Source: Verrucomicrobiota bacterium
Lineage (GTDB): Bacteria; Verrucomicrobiota; Verrucomicrobiia; Limisphaerales; UBA8199
Length of the DNA: 40,812 bases
Direction: 5' to 3'
Assembly: GCA_029974925.1 (NCBI GenBank)
Contig: JARKQH010000065.1
Location: 1 to 40,812 of the forward strand
This document shows positions 23,315-31,674 of this stretch, piece after piece. Numbering within the stretch: the stretch's first letter is position 1; every line of letters begins with the position of its first letter. A model generated the notes under the pieces. The model saw only the letters and a program-made list of their open reading frames with translations, was not told where the DNA came from and did not search any database. The translations under genes and the position numbers were made by a program.

Positions 23315-23535
23315 CTGTTCCGGAGTTGATCCTGACTTATGTGGTGGTGCTCCTCGGCGGAGTCTGTGCCGCGGCGATCCTGTCGGAAATGCGCCGGCGG
23401 CGGTTCACCGCCGCCACGCCGGAGGACCGGATTTTCCGCTGTGAACACTGCGGCTACGTTTACACCGACGACGCGGACGTGGACCGCTCGCGTTGCTCGC
23501 AATGCGGCACGATGAACGAGGCCATCGAGTTCTGA
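23311..23535 (+). CDS. Small membrane-anchored zinc-ribbon protein
   Basis: 74 residues. One N-terminal transmembrane helix ([20 protein letters not shown]), basic EMRRRRF on its inner side, then a single zinc ribbon CEHCGYVY...RCSQCG (two CxxC pairs 15 residues apart), so the ribbon faces the cytoplasm. It overlaps the TonB-like gene by ATGA and ends 47 bases before guaB. No family name recognised. As the fourth member of a tightly coupled operon it may regulate or assemble the motor. Confidence 0.75.
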   Translation: MTVPELILTYVVVLLGGVCAAAILSEMRRRRFTAATPEDRIFRCEHCGYVYTDDADVDRSRCSQCGTMNEAIEF

Positions 23536-23582
23536 CGCGATTTGCGCTTGCCAGCCGGTGCCCGCACCGGGCATTTTCCGAC

Positions 23583-25148
23583 ATGGCAGTTAGCAAAGAT
23601 TCAGACCAGCTTGATTCCAGATTCTACAAGGCGGCGGACGCCTTCTTCCCGGCCTACAACAACATCGGCCTGACCTTTGACGACATCACGCTCGCGACCC
23701 TTTATTCCGAAGTGCTCCCGCGCGAGACGCAGCTTGAAACGCGGCTGGCCGAAGGCCTCCAGCTCAACATCCCCATCATTTCCGCCGACATGGACACGGT
23801 CACCGACTCGCGGATGGCCATTGCCATGGCGCTCAATGGCGGCCTGGGCCTCATCCATTACAACATGCCCGAACGCGAGCAACTCTCGCAGGTCAGCCGC
23901 GTGAAAAACCATGTCCACGGCCTGATTCAGGACCCCATCAAGGTCACGCCCGACCAGCTCATCGGCGACGTGCTGGCTCTGATCGAAAAGAAGCACTTCG
24001 CCTTCAGCACGTTCCCCGTGGTGGACCAACACGGCAAGCTCGTGGGCCTGCTGCCCGGCCATGTGGTCAAAGTCCGCTACGCGAAACGAAAAGTGGCCGA
24101 GGCCCTCACGCCGCGCAGCCAGGTCCACACCATCCATCGCAAGGAACTCGGCCGCAACCCCATTGCGGCGGCGGACCGCTTTTTCACCGCCCATCCCGGC
24201 ATCCACAAACTGCTGGTGGTGGATGACGAGGACCGGCTTCACGGCTTGTTCACCATGAGCGACATCGAGCGCATCACCCAGGAGCGCAACGCCCAGTTCA
24301 AGCCGGCGCGCGACGCCCATTTCCGCCTGGTGTGCGGCGCCGCCGTTTCCGCCACGCGCAATGCATTTGGCGAGCTGGACCGCGACCGCATCATTGCGCA
24401 TGTGGGCGGGCTGGTGGAGCGCGGGGTGGATGTGGTGGCGGTTTCCACCGCCCATGGCCACAGCAAGGGCGTGGGGGACGCCGTGCGCATGCTGCGGGAC
24501 GCGTTTCCGCGCCTGCCGCTGATCGCCGGCAACGTCACCAGCGCTGCAGGGGTCGAGTTTCTGGCCGACCGCGGCGCCGACATCATCAAGGTGGGGCAGG
24601 GGCCTGGTTCAATCTGCACCACCCGGATTGTCGCGGGGGTCGGCATTCCGCAAATGACCGCCCTCTATGTGGCCTCGCGCGCAGCTCACAAGAAGAAAGT
24701 CACCCTGGTTGCCGATGGCGGCATTACCAAGTCCGGCGATATTGTCAAAGCGCTGACCTTGGCGCATGCCGTGATTTGCGGCGGGCTTTTTGCCGGCTGC
24801 CCGGAGGCGCCCGGCGAGGTCATGGAGTTCAGCGGCAAACTCTACAAACAATACCGCGGCATGGGCAGCCTCGCCGCCATGAAGGCCGGCTCCGCCAGCC
24901 GTTACGGACACGCGCCCGACCCCACCCGGAAAGTCGCGCCCGAAGGTGTCGAAGCGCTCAAGGAGGTCACCGGCTCGGTGGACCGCGTCCTGGAGCAACT
25001 CATCGGCGGCATCCAATCCGGCATGGGATACCTCGGCGCGGCCAACTTGTCCCAATTGCGGGAGAAGGCTCGGTTCATCCGCGTCAGCCCGGCTGGCCAG
25101 CGCGAGGCCGCCCCGCATGATGTGGTCGAGCTTAAGACCGGCAATTGA
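23583..25148 (+). CDS. guaB: IMP dehydrogenase
   Basis: Converts IMP to XMP with NAD+, the committed step to GTP. 521 residues from the ATG at 23583. [12 protein letters not shown]-type start, two CBS domains (about 113-236), catalytic Cys345 in [19 protein letters not shown] and the flap Arg-Tyr pair in SASRYGH, followed by SGMGYLGA. One oddity: the strongly conserved Asp in the (V/I)D(S/T)(A/S)HGHS motif, which contacts the nicotinamide ribose in characterised enzymes, is Ser288 here ([10 protein letters not shown]). Otherwise complete; likely functional, perhaps with changed cofactor handling. It converges with the response regulator gene, 77 bases apart. Confidence 0.93.
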   Translation: MAVSKDSDQLDSRFYKAADAFFPAYNNIGLTFDDITLATLYSEVLPRETQLETRLAEGLQLNIPIISADMDTVTDSRMAIAMALNGGLGLIHYNMPEREQLSQVSRVKNHVHGLIQDPIKVTPDQLIGDVLALIEKKHFAFSTFPVVDQHGKLVGLLPGHVVKVRYAKRKVAEALTPRSQVHTIHRKELGRNPIAAADRFFTAHPGIHKLLVVDDEDRLHGLFTMSDIERITQERNAQFKPARDAHFRLVCGAAVSATRNAFGELDRDRIIAHVGGLVERGVDVVAVSTAHGHSKGVGDAVRMLRDAFPRLPLIAGNVTSAAGVEFLADRGADIIKVGQGPGSICTTRIVAGVGIPQMTALYVASRAAHKKKVTLVADGGITKSGDIVKALTLAHAVICGGLFAGCPEAPGEVMEFSGKLYKQYRGMGSLAAMKAGSASRYGHAPDPTRKVAPEGVEALKEVTGSVDRVLEQLIGGIQSGMGYLGAANLSQLREKARFIRVSPAGQREAAPHDVVELKTGN

Positions 25149-25225
25149 CGGGTCTTTCAGTCGGTTTCCCGCGAGCCAAAGCAGCGCCCTGCCACGGGGC
25201 GGCGCGGCCCCCGTTCACGGTGGCT

Positions 25226-26539
25226 TCAATCCGGCGGGGAAGGTGGCGCCTCGGAACCGGGCCTCGGGCCTGGCGGCGTCAGGCGGCGCTGCAACAGGTG
25301 GCAGACCGACTTGACCGCCAGTTCCATGGGGAAAACCGGTTTGGCAATCAGATCATCCGCGCCGCTGTCCTTGCTGCGCTGGCGAGTCGCCGCATCGGAG
25401 TGGCCCGTGACGAAAACGACCGGCACCTCGGCATATCCTGGCAGGCACCTGATCTGACGACACAGTTCCAAGCCGTCCAAGCGGGGCATCTCAACATCGA
25501 GCAGCAGCAGATCGAAGTTCTGCCGCCGGGCCAATTCCAACGCGGCCAGCGGGTCTTGAGCGGCCTGAGTCTGGAAGCCCACCGTGCGAAAGGCCGAGAC
25601 AATCAAACGGCTGGCAAGGGGGTTGTCATCCACGACGAGAACCTGCAGCCGCGGATGGCTGATCGGTTCCAGGTCCGCGCCGAAGGCCAGCACCTGTGCC
25701 AGGACTTCGATCGCGTGTTCAATCGTGTGGAGCACGGACGCAGTCACCAAAGCCGGTTTGCCAATCATCGAATAGAGCAGCGCCTCCAGCACGCTCGCCA
25801 GTTGCCCGATGGCCTGGCATTCGGCCAAACCGGCGGTCGCGCTGATAAAATGAACCCGCCGATACAAGTTCTGCAGCCGCAACTCCCGTTCCAGATCGTT
25901 CCGGCTGTCCTTCAGGGCGGCCAGCAGCGTCTGCAGCTCGCCTTGCGTCGCCGCGGGGTCGCCCAGCAACTGCTCCCGGGCCAACTGGCGCGGCTCCCAA
26001 TCGCCGGCAGGCGCCTCGGCCGCGGCCTGAGCCGGCGCATCTCCGGCGGGGGGAACCGCCGAACCGGGTGTGCCGCCAACTGTCGCCGGGGGCTTTCCTC
26101 CCGTCCGAACCAGACTCGGAGCGCGGCGAGGAGCGGCCAGCAGGCCGGAGAGGTCCGCCGGCGCCGGAATCCCTTCCAGAATCTCCCGGATCACCGCCGC
26201 CAGGGCGGCGGGGGTGCAGCGGATTTTCAGCAGGGCTTTTTGCGGCCCCAAGGCTGCCGCCTGCTGGGCCATTTCATCCATGTACAGGTTCGACAGGACG
26301 ACAACCGGCAGCTCCTTCAGATGCTCGTCGGCCCGGATGAACTTCAGCACATCCACCCCGCCGAACTTCGGCATCATCAAGTCCAGCACTGCCAGGTCGG
26401 GCGCGCTCACCCGGAGCATTTGGACCGCCTTGAGACCGTCCTCGGCGCAGACCACCTCAAAACCTTGCTTTTGCAGGCCTTCCTGGTAAATCCGCCTCAC
26501 CAGCGGATCGTCATCCACCAATAGAATGCTTTTGCCCAT
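25226..26539 (-). CDS. Response regulator with REC, HPt-like and second REC domain
   Basis: 437 residues from MGKSILLVDDD. First receiver about 1-122 with Asp9-Asp11, phospho-acceptor Asp53 (VLDLMMP) and Lys105; a Pro/Ala-rich linker (125-185); a helical region (about 195-285) with His230 in RRVHFISATAGLAEC, which looks like the HxxK/S-GxA motif of phosphotransfer (HPt) domains; second receiver about 298-420 with Asp348 (LLLLDVEMP). No DNA-binding or enzymatic output domain is present, so it may act by relaying phosphate or by protein contact. No sensor kinase is adjacent. Probably transcribed with galE, 29 bases upstream. Confidence 0.82.
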   Translation of the reverse strand: MGKSILLVDDDPLVRRIYQEGLQKQGFEVVCAEDGLKAVQMLRVSAPDLAVLDLMMPKFGGVDVLKFIRADEHLKELPVVVLSNLYMDEMAQQAAALGPQKALLKIRCTPAALAAVIREILEGIPAPADLSGLLAAPRRAPSLVRTGGKPPATVGGTPGSAVPPAGDAPAQAAAEAPAGDWEPRQLAREQLLGDPAATQGELQTLLAALKDSRNDLERELRLQNLYRRVHFISATAGLAECQAIGQLASVLEALLYSMIGKPALVTASVLHTIEHAIEVLAQVLAFGADLEPISHPRLQVLVVDDNPLASRLIVSAFRTVGFQTQAAQDPLAALELARRQNFDLLLLDVEMPRLDGLELCRQIRCLPGYAEVPVVFVTGHSDAATRQRSKDSGADDLIAKPVFPMELAVKSVCHLLQRRLTPPGPRPGSEAPPSPPD

Positions 26540-26568
26540 GCGCCAATGGCATGGCCGCCCCTGCGACG

Positions 26569-27540
26569 CTAGTCCGGATAACCCTGGGGGTGTTTCCGGT
26601 GCCAGGCCCAGGCTGTGGCCACCATTTCCTGCAATCGCGGGAACTTGGGTTTCCAGCCCAGCTCCCGCATCGCTTTTTCGGCCGATGCAACCAGCCGGGG
26701 CGGGTCCCCCGGCCGCCGCGGCTTCTCCACCGCGGGAATCCGGCAGCCGGTCACCTGTTCGCAGGTCTGGATGACCTGCCGCACCGAGTAGCCGTCGCCG
26801 TTGCCTAAATTGTAAAAACCCTGCTTCCCGGGCGCCAAGGCCAGAATGTGCGCCTGGGCCAGGTCCACCACGTGAATGTAATCCCGGATGCAGGTGCCGT
26901 CGGGCGTCGGGTAATCCGTCCCGTAAATCTCGCACTGCTTTGCCTGCCCCAAGGGCACCTTCAACACGTTGGGGATGAGGTGGGTCTCCGTCCGGTGGTG
27001 CTCGCCGAATTGTTCGCTCGCCCCCGCCGCGTTGAAATACCGGAACGCCACAAACTCCAAACCATGAATCTCGTGATACCAATGCAGCATCCGCTCGAAC
27101 ATCAGTTTGGACTCCCCATACGGGTTGATCGGCCGCTGCGGCAATTCCTCCGTCATGGGCACCTTCTCCGGCGGCCCGTAGGTCGCGCAGGTCGAGCTGA
27201 AAACAAATTTCCGCACCCCCGCCGCCACCGCCGCGTTGAGCAGCGCCAGGCCGTTGACCACGTTGTTCTGAAAATACTTGCCCGGGTTGGCCATGGATTC
27301 CCCCACCAGAGCGCTCGCCGCAAAATGCAGAATCGCCTCCGGCTGCGCCTCCCGCACGGCTTTCAATAGGTCGCCCTCCACCTCGGGCCGCCCCAAAATG
27401 AACCGGGCCCGCGAGTCCACCGCAGACCGGTGCCCCTCGGTCAGGTTGTCGTACACCGTGACCGCGTGTCCGGCATTCAACAGCTCTTCCGTGCAGACCG
27501 AACCGATGTAACCGGCCCCGCCCGTAACCAAAACATTCAT
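26569..27540 (-). CDS. galE: UDP-glucose 4-epimerase
   Basis: Short-chain dehydrogenase family enzyme that interconverts UDP-glucose and UDP-galactose with bound NAD+. 323 residues, slightly short of the usual 330-340. NAD-binding GGAGYIGS at the N terminus, SSTCATYG with the catalytic Ser/Thr, and the catalytic YxxxK in NPYGESK; YNLGNGDGYSV and the GDPPRLVAS end are typical. It supplies sugars for LPS or polysaccharide, in line with kdsB, the GT2 fusion and the Wzz-like gene nearby. Confidence 0.94.
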   Translation of the reverse strand: MNVLVTGGAGYIGSVCTEELLNAGHAVTVYDNLTEGHRSAVDSRARFILGRPEVEGDLLKAVREAQPEAILHFAASALVGESMANPGKYFQNNVVNGLALLNAAVAAGVRKFVFSSTCATYGPPEKVPMTEELPQRPINPYGESKLMFERMLHWYHEIHGLEFVAFRYFNAAGASEQFGEHHRTETHLIPNVLKVPLGQAKQCEIYGTDYPTPDGTCIRDYIHVVDLAQAHILALAPGKQGFYNLGNGDGYSVRQVIQTCEQVTGCRIPAVEKPRRPGDPPRLVASAEKAMRELGWKPKFPRLQEMVATAWAWHRKHPQGYPD

Positions 27541-27548
27541 GCGGCGCC

Positions 27549-27577
27549 AACCTAACCGCCCAAGGCGGGGCGCTCAA
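27549..27577 (-). promoter_or_regulatory. Possible promoter of galE
   Basis: On the minus strand TTGAGC (27577-27572), a 17-base spacer, and TAGGTT (27554-27549), 8 bases before the ATG. The spacer also carries a small CCGCC/GGCGG hairpin. The -10 is of the TAGGYT type seen at other genes here. Confidence 0.35.
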
Positions 27578-27611
27578 CCGGAAAAAGCGCATCACCTGGA
27601 AAAGCGCATCA
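27578..27611. repeat. Two-copy imperfect tandem repeat
   Basis: The unit (C)CTGGAAAAGCGCATCA occurs twice in a row with small differences (27578-27594 and about 27595-27611). It lies in the 231-base gap between galE and the membrane protein gene. No function assigned; the rest of that gap shows no gene I would support. Confidence 0.45.
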
Positions 27612-27771
27612 TCCGGGCCCCCAACTGCCTGCTGTGTGGCACTCTTGTGACCTTGCGCACCGCCGGCAAAGGCCCGCGCGCAGGTTCGCGGTGCCAAAGC
27701 GGCGTCCGATACCCGGCCTGCAAAGGCGCCAAGCCTGTGTGAAAACCATCAAAGACCTCCTGCCGCGCCGC

Positions 27772-28350
27772 TCACGAGGTCTCGCCGCGAGATGGCAGGT
27801 GTTCCCGCACCGCCGCCGCCAGCACCAGGAAAATGCCGGTCAACTCCAGCAGCCAGTTCATCTTAAAGCCCGCCGGCCGCAACCCCAGCACCTCGTCCAC
27901 ATGATGAAATGACACCATCCGGACGCAAATGAACGTCACCAGAAAGAACAAGCCAGCCACCAGCAACTTGTGACTCAACCAGAAACCGCGGAAACGCCAG
28001 ATGAACCACCCTCCGAAGCCGGACGCCATGAGCACCACTCCCACGACGGCCCATTTCTGGAAATCCCGGCGGTGTTCATACCACCCTTGCTGCCGGGCGA
28101 TGACCCGGCCGATATCGGTGAGAAGCGACTGCAGGTCCAACTGCTTGTTGACGCACAGCAACGCCAACAGCATCGCCACGCCCCACCACACCCGCTCCCG
28201 CCACGGTTCCCCCGGCCGCCGCAGCGCCGGGCGCGCGGCGGTCAGCGCCGCCGCGGCCGCGGCCAGGGCATACGCCGCGACGGTGAACCAGCCCATGAAG
28301 CTGGGGTCCCCGATTTGCGGCCGCCAGCGCAATTGTGAAATGAAATCCAT
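27772..28350 (-). CDS. Membrane protein of unknown function, about five helices
   Basis: 192 residues from MDFISQLRWRPQIGDPSFMGW. About five hydrophobic segments: 19-42, 55-67, 100-118, 128-146 and 165-182. A conserved-looking polar stretch sits between them (NKQLDLQSLLTDIGR, then QQGWYEHRRDFQ), and a HHVDEVLG motif precedes the last helix. I do not recognise the family. It lies between galE and a ferredoxin gene on the same strand but is separated from the ferredoxin gene by a terminator-like hairpin. Confidence 0.7.
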   Translation of the reverse strand: MDFISQLRWRPQIGDPSFMGWFTVAAYALAAAAAALTAARPALRRPGEPWRERVWWGVAMLLALLCVNKQLDLQSLLTDIGRVIARQQGWYEHRRDFQKWAVVGVVLMASGFGGWFIWRFRGFWLSHKLLVAGLFFLVTFICVRMVSFHHVDEVLGLRPAGFKMNWLLELTGIFLVLAAAVREHLPSRGETS

Positions 28351-28400
28351 CGGTCCAGGCTAACCTCCGGCCAACATGGCGGCTGGCCGCACAAATGAAA

Positions 28401-28440
28401 AGACCCGCGGCCGTCAAACCGCGGGCCTGATCAAAAAAAA
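28401..28440 (-). terminator. Terminator after the ferredoxin gene
   Basis: CCCGCGG (28404-28410) and CCGCGGG (28419-28425) form a perfect 7-bp GC stem with an 8-base loop. On the minus strand it begins 21 bases after the ferredoxin stop and is followed by a T-rich TCTTTTCATTT; a run of eight T lies before the stem. Confidence 0.6.
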
Positions 28441-28446
28441 CTGCGA

Positions 28447-28680
28447 TTACGCGCCGTTGTCGCCGATGGCCTCGACGGGGCAGCCTTCCTTGGCTTCTTT
28501 GCAGCGGGCCTCTTCCTCCGGCGATTCGGGTTGCTTGAACACGTAGGAGTACCCGCCATCTTCATTGCGTTGGAAATTGTCCGGCGCGGTCTCCCGGCAA
28601 AGATCGCAATCAATGCACTGGTTATCTACGTAATACTTGCCCGGAACATTCTCAGGATATTTATTTGCGACGTCAGCCAT
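28447..28680 (-). CDS. Small [4Fe-4S] ferredoxin
   Basis: 77-residue acidic electron carrier with one cluster site: Cys22-x2-Cys25-x2-Cys28 (QCIDCDLC) and distal Cys67 followed by Pro (GCPVEAIG). Cys60 is an additional cysteine. The start MADVANKYPENVPGKYYVD and the acidic, aromatic middle (DGGYSYVFKQPESPEEE) are typical of single-cluster soluble bacterial ferredoxins. The redox partner is not evident from the neighbours. Its leader is strikingly AT-rich compared with the region. Confidence 0.92.
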   Translation of the reverse strand: MADVANKYPENVPGKYYVDNQCIDCDLCRETAPDNFQRNEDGGYSYVFKQPESPEEEARCKEAKEGCPVEAIGDNGA

Positions 28681-28701
28681 ATATAAATAACAATTTGAGG
28701 C

Positions 28702-28730
28702 AATATGGAGACGTTCCCCCGGGTTGGCAA
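28702..28730 (-). promoter_or_regulatory. Possible promoter of the ferredoxin gene
   Basis: On the minus strand TTGCCA (28730-28725), a 17-base spacer, then CATATT (28707-28702). An AT-rich leader of about 15-20 bases precedes the ATG at 28680. Confidence 0.4.
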
Positions 28731-28883
28731 GCGCATTCCAGCGAAAATTCCAGCCAAAACCGGCGGTTTCCTGGCCTGGGGCGGGCTGCGCCGCGCCAAG
28801 GCGAAGGGACGCTGACCTCCCTGGCGGCGCAGCACCGCGCGCACGCTCCCGCGCGGCACCTGCCGCGAGGCGCGCGGGCGGCT

Positions 28884-31466
28884 TCATCGCCAGGCGTGTT
28901 TGGGATATTTGCGCTGCAGTTCCTGTTTGATGCGCGGGTAATGCTCGCGCCAGAAACCGGCGAGGTCCTGGGTGATCTGCACCGGCCGCATGTTCGGGGC
29001 CAGGATGTGCACCAGCACCGGCACGCGGCCCATCGCGATCCGCGGCGTGGAATTGACGTCGAACAGTTCCTGAATGCGGACGGCGATGTGTGGGGGATTG
29101 GCGGCGTCGTAAACCACTTTGGGCGCGCGCCCGTTGGCAAGGGTCAGCCGCTCGGGCGCGTGTTGGTCCACCCACTCCTGTTGCTGGGGGCTGAGCCAGC
29201 CCTTGACCAGCGGCCGGACCGGCTTGTCTTTGATGTCCTTGTAGGAAAAGGCTCCGTGACAAAGCTGTTGAACCAGATCGCGCCGGGCCTGGTCGGTGAT
29301 CGGCGGCAGCCCGAGCTCCGGACACCACTGCGCCAGCAGATTCAGCCGCAAAATCCATTGCTCGACCGCGTGGTCCCATTCGTTCAGAGTCAGCCGCCCC
29401 GCCAAAACCTCCTCCGCCAGCAGCCGGGCAGCCTCGTCAGCGGGCGGCGGCTCGATGCGGCGGACGCCGATGGCCAGGTCGCGAAACCGGAGTTGTTCCT
29501 CCGCATACACGCGGCGGCTGGCGGAATCGTAGAAACACCGCAACGCGCGGGAAAGGTCCTCGGGAAACAGTTCCGCAAGCCAGGTCTCCTCAATGGCCGT
29601 GGCGAGGCTGAGCAGGGTGTTGACGCTCTTGTCTTTGCCTTCCACCTCGCGAATTTCCGCGGCGACCAGCAGCGGGCTCGATTGCACGGCGCTTTCCCGG
29701 GCCAGGGTGCCCCGCCGGCCATGCACCAGCTCACAGCGCAGCGTCCCCGCGTCCACCCGTCGGGCCACCCGGTCGCTGAAAGCGACCAGGATGCACTTTT
29801 GCAGCGCTTCATCCGCCACCTCCCGCGGTTCCACCTCGAGCCCCTCGCGGCGCGCGATGTCCAGAAACTGCTCGAACAGCGGTCCAACCTGCCGGGCGGT
29901 GAGCGCGTGAATTCCCAGCCGGCGGCAGGCTTCGAGCTTGAACTCCTTGCGCACGGCGTAATTCCAGGCGCGCATGAGCAGAAACAAATCGCTGGCGGCG
30001 GTTGGCCCCAGGAGCTCTTCGCGCAGAGCGGCTGTTTCGCGGTCCACGTTCCGCAGCAGCAAATCACGGCCCTGGGTCAGGGCGGCAACCAGGCAGGCCG
30101 GGTAAACGCAACCGCGTTCCTGGGCGGCCAGCAACATGCGCGCGTAACGGGGATGCAGCGGAAACGCCAGCATCTGGCGTCCCATCGGGGTGATCGTTGA
30201 ACACGGGCCGCCCGTTGCCTCGCCCGCCAAAGCCTCCGGCGTCCGCGGAGGGGCCAGCGCCCCAAGGTCCGTCAGCAACTCCTCCGCATGCGCCAGCGCC
30301 TGCTCTTCCGGCGGCTCCAGCCAGCGGAATTTCCGGAGGTCGGCCACCCCGGCCGCTTTCAGCGTGAGAACCACCTCTGCCAGGTCGAGCCGCTTGACTT
30401 CCGGCAACTCCCGCGCGGGCCGGTGGCTGTGTTCCTCGCGCGACCAGAGCCGCAGACAAACGCCGGGGGCCGTCCGGCCGGCCCGGCCGGCCCGTTGATC
30501 CGCGGAGGCCTGGCTGATTTTTTCAATCAGCAGGGTGTTGATGCCCCGGTAAGGATCGTAGCGCGGAATCCGCGCCAGCCCGCTGTCAATCACGCAGCGG
30601 ATGCCGTCAATCGTCAGGGAGGTTTCCGCCACGTTGGTGGCCACCACGACTTTTCGCTTGTCATACCGGGCCACGGCCGCGTCCTGCTCCCGCGGGGGCA
30701 GCTCCCCGTGCAAGGGCAGCAGCACCAGCCCGCGCGATTCCTCACAGTGCCGGATGGCTTCAATCGTTTGGTTGATCTCGAAGCTGCCCGGCATGAACAC
30801 CAGCACGTCCCCCTCGCCGCCCGACCGCACGAAGTCGCAAAACGCCGCAGCCGCCTGGTCCCAAACCGGCCGCTTTTCCAGGTAGGACGGCGTTCGGGCG
30901 TATTCGATCTGAACCGGGTGGGTGCGGCCCGCGGACTCCACCACGCGGCAGGGCCGCAGGTACTCCTCCAGCCGCGCCGCGTCCAGGGTCGCGGACATCA
31001 CCACCAGGAGCAGGTCGGGCCGGCGCCGTTCCTGGAGCTCCAGCGCCTGCGCCAGGGTGATGTCCCCGTAAAGATGGCGTTCGTGGAACTCATCAAAGAT
31101 CAGGGCCGACACGCCGCGCAGCTCGGGGTCCTGAACCATCTGCCGCAGCAGAACCCCTTCGGTGACAAAGCGAATGCGCGTGTCGGCGCAGGTCACGTTC
31201 TCGAACCGGATTTGATAACCGACCTCACCGCCCAGCTCGCTTTTTCGTTCCCAAGCCACGCGCGCCGCCAGCAGCCGGGCCGCCAGCCGGCGTGGCTGCA
31301 GGACCACCACCTGCCCGCGGCCCAGCAGTCCCGCGTCCAGCAGCATTTGGGGCACTTGCGTGGACTTTCCCGACCCCGTGGGCGCGGAAAGGATCAACCG
31401 CCGGTGCTCGCGCGCGCCGGCCAGAATCGCCGATTCAACTTCGTAGATGGGCAGTCGGTCCGCCAT
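28884..31466 (-). CDS. hrpB: ATP-dependent RNA helicase HrpB (DEAH family)
   Basis: 860 residues, close to the family norm (about 820). Walker A GSGKST (31-36), DEFH at 125-128 in place of DEAH, MSAT (157-160), TNVAETSLTIDGI and QRAGRAGRTAPG (motifs V and VI), then helicase-associated and HrpB C-terminal domains. The C-terminal end keeps the HrpB signature around RPVQITQDLAGFW and HYPRIKQELQRKYPKHAW. HrpB is a widespread RNA helicase with poorly defined targets. Start ATG at 31466; a promoter-like pair sits just upstream. Confidence 0.95.
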   Translation of the reverse strand: MADRLPIYEVESAILAGAREHRRLILSAPTGSGKSTQVPQMLLDAGLLGRGQVVVLQPRRLAARLLAARVAWERKSELGGEVGYQIRFENVTCADTRIRFVTEGVLLRQMVQDPELRGVSALIFDEFHERHLYGDITLAQALELQERRRPDLLLVVMSATLDAARLEEYLRPCRVVESAGRTHPVQIEYARTPSYLEKRPVWDQAAAAFCDFVRSGGEGDVLVFMPGSFEINQTIEAIRHCEESRGLVLLPLHGELPPREQDAAVARYDKRKVVVATNVAETSLTIDGIRCVIDSGLARIPRYDPYRGINTLLIEKISQASADQRAGRAGRTAPGVCLRLWSREEHSHRPARELPEVKRLDLAEVVLTLKAAGVADLRKFRWLEPPEEQALAHAEELLTDLGALAPPRTPEALAGEATGGPCSTITPMGRQMLAFPLHPRYARMLLAAQERGCVYPACLVAALTQGRDLLLRNVDRETAALREELLGPTAASDLFLLMRAWNYAVRKEFKLEACRRLGIHALTARQVGPLFEQFLDIARREGLEVEPREVADEALQKCILVAFSDRVARRVDAGTLRCELVHGRRGTLARESAVQSSPLLVAAEIREVEGKDKSVNTLLSLATAIEETWLAELFPEDLSRALRCFYDSASRRVYAEEQLRFRDLAIGVRRIEPPPADEAARLLAEEVLAGRLTLNEWDHAVEQWILRLNLLAQWCPELGLPPITDQARRDLVQQLCHGAFSYKDIKDKPVRPLVKGWLSPQQQEWVDQHAPERLTLANGRAPKVVYDAANPPHIAVRIQELFDVNSTPRIAMGRVPVLVHILAPNMRPVQITQDLAGFWREHYPRIKQELQRKYPKHAWR

Positions 31467-31475
31467 GCGCCCCCC

Positions 31476-31503
31476 AGCCTACCCCGAACCGCCTCCCACG
31501 CAA
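31476..31503 (-). promoter_or_regulatory. Possible promoter of hrpB
   Basis: On the minus strand TTGCGT (31503-31498), a 16-base spacer, then TAGGCT (31481-31476), 9 bases before the ATG at 31466, so the leader would be only a few bases. Confidence 0.4.
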
Positions 31504-31624
31504 AGGGGTCAGTCCTATAATCTTTGCATCCTTGCGGCGCATGATGCTCCCCAGCCCCCTCTTTCGTGAAATGGACTGGCCCGTCGGGCCGGACTTCCAA
31601 ACCGTCGTCGCCCCGTTGCCCGCG

Positions 31625-31653
31625 TTGACACCTCTGGCCGCTTTGTGTAGGCT
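31625..31653 (+). promoter_or_regulatory. Promoter of the HNH gene
   Basis: A perfect TTGACA (31625-31630), a 17-base spacer and TAGGCT (31648-31653). The ATG at 31675 follows after 21 bases. The same TAGGCT hexamer occurs before hrpB. Confidence 0.5.
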
Positions 31654-31674
31654 CTCGGCACGTTGGAACGGTCT

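Noticed and set aside
27578-27611. Possible start of a CRISPR-like array
   Set aside because: Only two imperfect adjacent copies without spacers; no cas genes in the window.
25226-27697. A single minus-strand frame spanning the response regulator and galE, suggesting a fusion
   Set aside because: Upstream of 26539 the frame reads out of phase with galE; galE is encoded in a different frame with its own start and stop.
27539-27742. 67-codon plus-strand frame with a CLLC-like motif next to galE
   Set aside because: It overlaps the galE start and promoter, lacks a ribosome binding site and has low-complexity basic composition.
28665-30200. Plus-strand open frame antisense to hrpB
   Set aside because: hrpB motifs are complete on the other strand; the antisense product shows no motif.
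31516-31521. Perfect TATAAT between hrpB and the HNH gene
   Set aside because: No -35 at a proper distance on the plus strand, and better placed hexamers exist for both genes.
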